Source: Nymphaea colorata (taxonomy: Eukaryota > Streptophyta > Magnoliopsida > Nymphaeales > Nymphaeaceae). Taken from it: DNA of 64,000 nt. The translations under genes were made by a program, and so were the position numbers. Location of the stretch: the NCBI RefSeq assembly GCF_008831285.2, contig NC_045140.1:28950026-29014025 (forward strand), in the 5' to 3' direction. The notes under the pieces are model-generated. The model did not search any database and was not told where the DNA came from. It saw only the letters and a program-made list of their open reading frames with translations. Every line of letters begins with the position of its first letter. Position 1 is the stretch's first letter. Positions 59,201 through 64,000 of the stretch are shown here, piece by piece.

Positions 59201-61433
59201 CCTTAACAAGGCGTTCTATTTCCGCCTTTTGACTGTACCCGTACCGGTATGGCTTGACATTCACAGGCTTTGCTCCCTGAGTGAGAATGATCCTATGATC
59301 ATAAGCCCTCTTCGGTGGAAGGCCTGTTGGTTCTGCGAACACGTCTGGGAATTCATCAAGTACGTTTTGAACCAAGGGAGGAATCGGCTCTTCTTTGTTT
59401 TCAGCCGATTCTGGTACATCTGTAGCAAGGGTAAGAACCCAACATGCTGGTTGCTCTTGTTGGATGGACCTCAATGCAGTTTTTGGACTTGTGGAGCTAG
59501 CAAGTCCTTGAATCGTAATAGATTCATCCTCTCCTTCTGGGATGAAGGTCATTGTGAAATTCTTCACATCCCAGTGTATATCCTTCCAGGTTAAGAACCA
59601 TGGCATGCCAAGGATGAGATCCACTCCTTCAAGCGGAATGACAAGACAGTCCACTTTAAAGGATTTCTTCTTAACCATTACATCCACGCTCTTGCCCTCG
59701 TGTTTGCATTTGATTCGGAGTCCCCCTCCCACGATTATTGTTTGTGGGCTGCTGTTCGTAAGGGCGACCTTGCACCTCTTGGCTGCTTCCTCGGTAAGGA
59801 AGTTGTTGGTGGCTCCATTATCAAGCAGTATTAACACTTTTTGGCCATTTATACGACCAAAAACACGCATGGCGTTGGCTTTGTAAGGGTCTTGAATGGA
59901 ATGGAGGGATTCGACTTCGTCGTTTTTGTCATCACTAGTCGAAGCCTCTCCTTTCTTCTCCTTAGGCTCGGCTTTTTTCTTGCCTTGCCTTTTAACCTGG
60001 ATTTCCTCTTTTGATGAGGAGCTTGAACTCGAAGTAGAGGAATGTTCGCTATCTGAACTTGAACTGCATTCCGAATCATCTACCACCACTATGTTGTACA
60101 ACGATTTGCATTGGTGGTTTTTCTCCCATTTACCGTCACACCAAAAACACAAGCCTTTGCGCTTGTACTCTTCAATTTGCTGGGGCGTGAGATAGCGTGT
60201 GGGACGATCACGGCCCTGTCTTGGGTTGGGCCTAGGATTATTCCCTCCTTTGTAGGGCACCATTGCCCTCTCTTTGTTGCGAGAAGTAGAAGAAAAAGAG
60301 GGTCTTTTCTTCTGCTTGTCAGATTTTCGAGCCTTTCTATCTCGTCTTTCTCTCTTTTCTTCTTTCCTTTCTTCGTACAATCGTGCCATTGCAAAGCACT
60401 CTTCCAAGCTGTTGAAACGATGTATTTTCATTTCACGCTTGATGTCTCTTCTCAAACCGCCCTTGAAAGCTCCAATTAGAGCCTTTTCTGGCCACTGTAC
60501 CATGCTTGCCAATCGTTCGAATTGGTCTTGATAAGCAGGTACTGTTGTTGTTTGAGTCAAGTTCTTGAGATCCTCATCGTAATCAATAAACGTGGAATCT
60601 CCAAAGTGTAGTTGCAAGCTCGCCTTGTACTGTTCCCATGTAGGATTGGGCGTCTTATGCTCAAACCATAAAAAATGGGTAGTAGCCTTGCCGGTCATGT
60701 TTGCGGTGGCTATCTCTATCCACTCATCTCTTGGGACATGATGGCACAGAAAGAAACGCTCAGCCATGAACAACCATTCTCTAAGTTGTTCTCCGTTGAA
60801 TTTGGGAAAATCATACTTGACAGATGGTTTTCTCCTCTGTTCATGTCGGAAGGCTTCTCTTTGATGTCTTCTTGGACGAATGGGTGACTCGTCCTCGCCT
60901 TCTGTGTCATCAAAAGTAAGGTTCCGATATACTTGGCTATATCGGGGTTCTCGAGGCGTTCGAAGATATTCGCTCGTAGGCTCGGCCTGGTTTCTGCTTG
61001 GAGGAGGCCGCATAATTCTGGCTCCTTCTTGACTGGTCCCAACGTGAGAGAGGTTGTTGGGATCCAACTCAGTATCGGTTTGATGACCAAGTCCATCCAT
61101 CAAACCCTTTCCTTTATTCGGGCCCTGAGTAGCCCTCTCAACCACTTGAGGTTGTGCTTGGTTAGCAGCTAATTGTCTAAACATCGCCCTAACCTCTTCC
61201 ATTTCTTTTTGGCGGTCTAGATTTTGTCGATCTTGATCTCTCTTGCGAAAGTGCTCCGCCTTGTTCATGTCACTTCTCATTTGTGCTACTTCTCGCTCTA
61301 TGGTTAGAATTCGTTCCATAGCAAAAAGGGGCACTTGTCCTGCCTCGGCCGCGGGGGCCACTTCTTGCTGCCCCACAATTACTTCCTCGATAATAGCATC
61401 GTCCAGGGTGAATTGCTTCTTGGACTTTCCCAT
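56277..61433 (-). CDS. Gag-pol polyprotein of element A (Ty3/gypsy chromovirus)
   Basis: A single open frame of 1,718 codons from MGKSKK at 61433; an upstream in-frame Met at 61466 exists but B and C begin at MGKSKK. Approximate residues: coiled N-terminus 40-95; Gag capsid-like 205-355; zinc knuckle C429-C432-H440-C442; Ser-rich linker 455-475; protease motif LLDNGAT with D538; RT with D813 and FFDD at 875-878; RNase H D1023, E1060, D1085, D1128; integrase H1208, H1215, C1245, C1248 and D1278, D1338, E1374; GPY/F LPRYYGPY near 1508; chromodomain 1567-1609 with W1589 and W1598; then 94 residues encoded in the LTR, with QRKRK and GGAGGA. It makes and integrates element DNA; the chromodomain is expected to steer insertion to chromatin. 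Odd residues at conserved sites (N539, H774, C834) may disable it. Confidence 0.92.
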   Translation of the reverse strand: MGKSKKQFTLDDAIIEEVIVGQQEVAPAAEAGQVPLFAMERILTIEREVAQMRSDMNKAEHFRKRDQDRQNLDRQKEMEEVRAMFRQLAANQAQPQVVERATQGPNKGKGLMDGLGHQTDTELDPNNLSHVGTSQEGARIMRPPPSRNQAEPTSEYLRTPREPRYSQVYRNLTFDDTEGEDESPIRPRRHQREAFRHEQRRKPSVKYDFPKFNGEQLREWLFMAERFFLCHHVPRDEWIEIATANMTGKATTHFLWFEHKTPNPTWEQYKASLQLHFGDSTFIDYDEDLKNLTQTTTVPAYQDQFERLASMVQWPEKALIGAFKGGLRRDIKREMKIHRFNSLEECFAMARLYEERKEEKRERRDRKARKSDKQKKRPSFSSTSRNKERAMVPYKGGNNPRPNPRQGRDRPTRYLTPQQIEEYKRKGLCFWCDGKWEKNHQCKSLYNIVVVDDSECSSSSDSEHSSTSSSSSSSKEEIQVKRQGKKKAEPKEKKGEASTSDDKNDEVESLHSIQDPYKANAMRVFGRINGQKVLILLDNGATNNFLTEEAAKRCKVALTNSSPQTIIVGGGLRIKCKHEGKSVDVMVKKKSFKVDCLVIPLEGVDLILGMPWFLTWKDIHWDVKNFTMTFIPEGEDESITIQGLASSTSPKTALRSIQQEQPACWVLTLATDVPESAENKEEPIPPLVQNVLDEFPDVFAEPTGLPPKRAYDHRIILTQGAKPVNVKPYRYGYSQKAEIERLVKEMLQSGIIRPSSCPFSSPVLLVKKKDNTWHFCIDYRALNEVTVKDRHPIPVIDELLDELAGATIFSKIDLRAGYHQIRMHDEDILKTAFCTHDGHYELLVMPFGLSNAPATFQRCMNDVFREHLRDFILVFFDDILIYSKSEKEHEHHLRITLRILKEHNLFAKMSKCSFGQSSIGYLGHIVSRDGVRADPEKLIAMEKWPLPKDLKGLRGFLGLTGYYRRFIQGYGLIAQPLTQMLKKGAFQWNEKSRVAFEKLKAALMSAPVLTLPDFTKTFTIETDACEVGVGAVLGQEGHPIAYMSKALTSRAKPLSTYEKELLAIVIAVEKWRPYLIGRRFIVRTDQNSLKYMLKQRVSTPTQQRWLAKLLGYDFEIEYKKGPDNKAADSLSRLTEQLMTLSVVETDIWTRLAQDQQDDESIRLIKASVEQNPGSIPFFSVRGEILYRKDKAVVPPNSGLKQELLHHFHDTPAAGHEGVAKTLSRIKAQFWWRGIKAEVQAYVKKCVVCQREKYEAIKPPGHLIPLPVPTKPWTDITMDFIDPMPRSEGKEAVLVVVDRLTKYSHFAPLPRLYQGPLVANVYHEYIGKLHGMPQSVVCDRDSIFLSAFWQEYMKNMGTTLNFSTAHHPQTDGQSEIVNRSLETYLRCFAGERPTTWVKYLPWAEWSYNTSHHSSTGMTPYEGVYGVPPPTIPRYEGGTAEDDNVDCELRTREEVLESLRQNILKAQNRMKQVYDKGRQDREFAVGDYVWLKRLPLKQKSLMGQPYSKLLPRYYGPYPVIQKVGKAAYRLGLPRTAQVHPVFHVTRLKPHVGDVPTLIEQVPDSLPTPYRILKHRYIQRQGRMRHEVLVEWEGPDRGTSWEEFGSVVHRFPSSSARGQAQGREGESVTDLPSGPDPAGAKLAEPSQRKRKASDLWARSLQYIKSSPKKKIEAPDTVAAGGAGGATGSSAVLELQESQGDCGSEVRFVEESKPNEPSPHEP
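56563..56575 (-). promoter_or_regulatory. Polypurine tract of A
   Basis: GGGAGGGGGAATC on the minus strand, directly before TGTTACGGAC. It also encodes REGES of the polyprotein. Confidence 0.88.
56582..56599 (-). promoter_or_regulatory. PPT-linked hairpin of A
   Basis: GCGCTTG/CGAGCGC stem, loop TCCT, with 19 bases between it and the LTR. It encodes ARGQA of the polyprotein. Confidence 0.5.
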
Positions 61434-61629
61434 TTCGTGGAGTTGCGATCTAAGGCGCCAAGGCAAGAGTTTACTAGCCTGAATTAAACCTAACTAAAAA
61501 AAATCCAAAAACTAGCTAGGCTGCCACTCTCAAAGAAAAACACTCTGTTTCTGCCTGTACTGCCACGCTGCTGCTGCCTCTGCTGCCGCGCGTGAGTCCG
61601 TAGGCAAGGGAGACGGGTTGGCCCGTCTA

Positions 61630-61659
61630 CTGCCGCGCTAATCCTTAGCGCCTCGGCAG
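61630..61659 (-). promoter_or_regulatory. Bulged leader hairpin A1
   Basis: RNA sense: outer stem CUGCC/GGCAG, bulge GAG, inner 7-bp stem GCGCUAA/UUAGCGC, loop GGA. Same bulge as the other hairpins but a longer inner stem and different loop. 197 bases upstream of the Gag start. Confidence 0.6.
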
Positions 61660-61696
61660 TCCCGCTTCGCTTTCGGCCGGGCTCGTCGAGCCTAAA

Positions 61697-61724
61697 TCGC
61701 CACACCCGCCTGGTGTCTCGGCGA
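61697..61724 (-). promoter_or_regulatory. Bulged leader hairpin A2
   Basis: RNA sense: outer stem UCGCC/GGCGA, bulge GAG, inner stem ACACC/GGUGU, loop AGGCG. Bulge and loop are identical to D2 and E2, with stems that differ in paired fashion. Confidence 0.68.
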
Positions 61725-61970
61725 CGCACCTCAAGCTCAGCTACCCTCGGGTGTACACTGCGTACAACCCTACACTTGCTGAAATCAAGCAAGCGAAGCC
61801 TCGTCTACGCGATGGAATTAGCGAAATCGTGAAGGCTGAAACCCTAAGGCTGACACTAATACCAAATCACCTTGCAGAAGACCAAGCTGAATTCTGTCGT
61901 CTGAACTGCCCTCTGAAGCTGAATCTTCGTGGGTCGATGCTCAAATTGACAAACAAAAAGCCCCAAGGCG

Positions 61971-61982
61971 GCTCTGATACCA
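61971..61982 (-). promoter_or_regulatory. Primer-binding site of A (initiator tRNA-Met)
   Basis: TGGTATCAGAGC on the minus strand, two bases from the LTR. Confidence 0.94.
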
Positions 61983-61984
61983 AT

Positions 61985-64000
61985 TGTTAGGCACGATCCC
62001 GGTTGGGCTAGAAAGACCGAACCAAGAGCGTCCTAGTTCCCAAGTCTCCTTGAGGGTTGTTGTCTAAAATTCAAAATCCTAAAAATTTAAACAATGAATC
62101 TACCCGGCCGGACAAACCCCGGCACAAATTCCCTTAGGACTGGAATACAGGTGCGGAAAACCCTTTCCCAATTCCTAGCTAGAGCTGAATCCTATTACAA
62201 AACACTACAGTGGGTTATAAGGCCTCACAAGCGCGAGCGATACAATTTAACTCTCACAGCTCACTCAAGCAAACCATACATACCACGACTAACGCGCAAT
62301 CACACCCAACGGAAAACAAATAGGATGGTCGGCTCCTTGTGACCGTGTCTCGGGCAATAGGCCTTTGAGGTGCCACAGAGGGGAGCAAGGCCGAAGCCTG
62401 GGCTAAAGCAGTAAAGGAATAAAACTAATATGCTTCCTAAAACAAAAGCAAATAACACCCTCCCACGACTACAAGGGGGAAGAGAAACGTACCTGCCAAG
62501 TAAGAACTTTGGCTGCGCGGACAGGCCACGGGGTGAAAACCGATCCCCGGGCAACTCAGCTCACGGGCCAGCGTGAAGCGCGCGGCCTGGGACAGTCGCC
62601 GGCTGTCCGAGATGGCTGGCGAGACGCTTGAGCGGGAGCTGACTGCTGCTGCCGATGCGGGGCCGACGGATACTAGCAATCGATGGACTTCTGCTGCTGT
62701 TGCTTCAGGACGGAGAGAAGAGCGCTCGGCCGACTGGAAGTCTGCTACTGACGCTACAGGATGACGGTGACGTGCGGCCGACTGTCGCTTGCTGCAGGAG
62801 ACCGACGGACGGGCGATGGACTGCCGTCTGGAATGCGCCTGCTTGCTGTGGTCGTGGCCGAGGGGGGCGAGAGCCGATAAGGCAATGCCTACCTGCCTGG
62901 CGGCTAGACTGGCTCGGCCAAGGCTGTCGACGGGCAGAGGTCGTCGGCTGGAAGTTGGCCAAGGTGCTGGCCGGAAACGCTTAGCGCAAGGCTAGCGCCG
63001 GCTGTGCCTGGTCCCTAACTAAGGCCGGCTGGCTTGGTGCGGCGGGGCTCTAAGGGACGGCTGTTTACGGTGAGATGGATTCAGGGCAGGGGTAAGCCGA
63101 GAAGGTAAGGAGCTTAGGTGAGGGAGAGAGGTAACATATCTACGAGAGAGGCTAAGAGGTTGGCTTCGGACTAATGAGCCTAAGCTCGGGTCAAGTCAAA
63201 AGGGAGACCGAGAGGGAGATAGGGTCGACTAGAAGGGGGCTGCTACTGGACCGAGTTGTTGGGTTCGGGAGAGTTGGTCAAGAGGCACTCGAGGTAGGCT
63301 CGAGTCAACTAGGCTAGGACGACTGGGTCAAGGGTTCGACCAGGTTACCTAAATGGGCTAGGTGAGGTTAAGTCAACTAAGACTAGGTCTGGTCAAGGTA
63401 AGTGGGTTGACCTATGGGATTAGGTGGCACGTGAGGTAGCCTAGGTGGGTTCGGATGGGCTTGGCTGGTCGAGCCAAGGATAGTGCGCCGGATCTATGCC
63501 ACGTGGCTAGATCAAGGGCTGCAAGAAGAAGCGAGGGAGATCCCTAGCGATAAGGAAAAGAAGGGAAGCCTTTTCCTAAAACTTAGGAAAGGTGGCCTTG
63601 AGCTGGATGCGAGTGAAGGGGTCAAGGGCGAGGTGGCGCTGGTGGTTCTCTCAAGCAAGGAGATCTGGACACGTGGAGCAGATGAAGGGTGGAGGTTGCA
63701 TGCGATATGAGGTGTCCTAAAGCTGGGGAAAAGAAGGGGGACGTGTGCTAAAAGTTGGGGACACTTCCTAAAGACGTGGAGAGAAGAGGGGAAAGTAAAC
63801 TCGGTGAAGCTCGCAAAGAAGAGGTGGATGCGAGGGACGAGGGACACTTGGCAGACGTGGGACTGAGCTGGCAAGCTGCTGCTCGAGCTGGCTGTGACGT
63901 GGCCAAGAGGATGCACACAATGAGGACACGTGGCTAGATGGACGTTCAAGGTTTCATGCGACTAGGGGTGAGACTTAATCAAAAAGCAACTAGAGAAAGT
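61985..64000 (-). repeat. Element A right (5') LTR, cut by window end
   Basis: 2016 bp of an expected 3882 bp, starting TGTTAGGCAC. It aligns base for base with 52681-54696. The promoter part (TATA box) is outside the window. Confidence 0.93.

Larger units (their letters stand above)
61434..61970 (-). other. Leader of element A
   Basis: About 540 bp from PBS to Gag start. Its middle part resembles the D and E leaders (blocks with CGCCTG, CTCGGC/CTCGAC, CTCAAGCTCA, ACCCTCGGGT) and contains the hairpin pair A1/A2. No ORF supported. Confidence 0.65.
52681..64000 (-). mobile_element. Element A: chromovirus with intact reading frame
   Basis: Left LTR 52681-56562 (3882 bp), internal region 56563-61984 (5422 bp), right LTR from 61985 cut at the window end. 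Expected full size is about 13.2 kb, ending near 65866. The LTRs differ at about 26 of 2015 comparable positions (near 1.3 percent). It is a different family from B/C, with a longer leader but the same architecture. Confidence 0.95.

Noticed and set aside
61971-61982. tRNA-Met-like sequence
   Set aside because: Only 12 bases complementary to the tRNA 3' end, directly beside an LTR: a primer-binding site, not a tRNA gene. The same applies to the other PBS copies.

Overview
This is plant nuclear DNA made almost entirely of nested LTR retrotransposons. I find no convincing host gene, tRNA gene, rRNA gene or CRISPR array. The plant assignment rests on Ty3/gypsy chromovirus polyproteins (Gag-PR-RT-RNaseH-INT-chromodomain), a primer-binding site matching the plant initiator tRNA-Met (TGGTATCAGAGC), TATA boxes inside the LTRs and repeated G-box/W-box-like motifs. 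The species and the exact chromovirus lineage cannot be fixed by eye. All six recognisable elements are transcribed from the minus strand, so on the plus strand each LTR reads TG(T/G)TAGG...GTAACA or GTATCA.

Layout, left to right. 1-3468: cut-off LTR of element F. 3469-15498: element D, a non-autonomous element whose left LTR was entered by F. 15499-15971: a piece of the left LTR of element B. 15972-29107: element C, a complete decayed chromovirus inserted in that LTR. 29113-32620: the rest of B's left LTR. 32621-41754: B internal region and right LTR. 41755-51993: element E, a second non-autonomous element whose left LTR was entered by B. 51994-52680: a 687-bp island of unassigned DNA. 52681-64000: element A, the youngest-looking chromovirus by coding integrity, whose right LTR runs off the window.

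The nesting closes arithmetically. B's left LTR pieces plus 21 missing bases total 4002 bp against 4004 bp for its right LTR. E's left piece plus 33 missing bases is 3396 bp, equal to its right LTR. The D LTRs are both 4056 bp over the shared part, and the two C LTRs are both 4002 bp. C has a perfect 5-bp target duplication (GACTC). The insertion order is therefore E, then B into E, then C and D into B, then F into D; A is separate.

A, B and C encode gag-pol in one frame (about 1,718 aa). The reading frame crosses the polypurine tract and ends about 94 aa inside the 3' LTR. A is open throughout but carries substitutions at conserved protease and RT positions; B and C carry stops and frameshifts. 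D and E carry no pol. They encode instead an unfamiliar protein of about 870 aa, with an FHA-like N-terminal domain, an acidic Ser-rich middle, and a C-terminus that seems to retain integrase GPY-motif fragments. D and E share with the autonomous elements the PBS, the PPT, a PPT-linked hairpin, a U5 hairpin and (with A) a tandem pair of bulged leader hairpins with compensatory base changes. This suggests non-autonomous elements mobilised in trans through shared RNA signals, and it is the most interesting content of the window.
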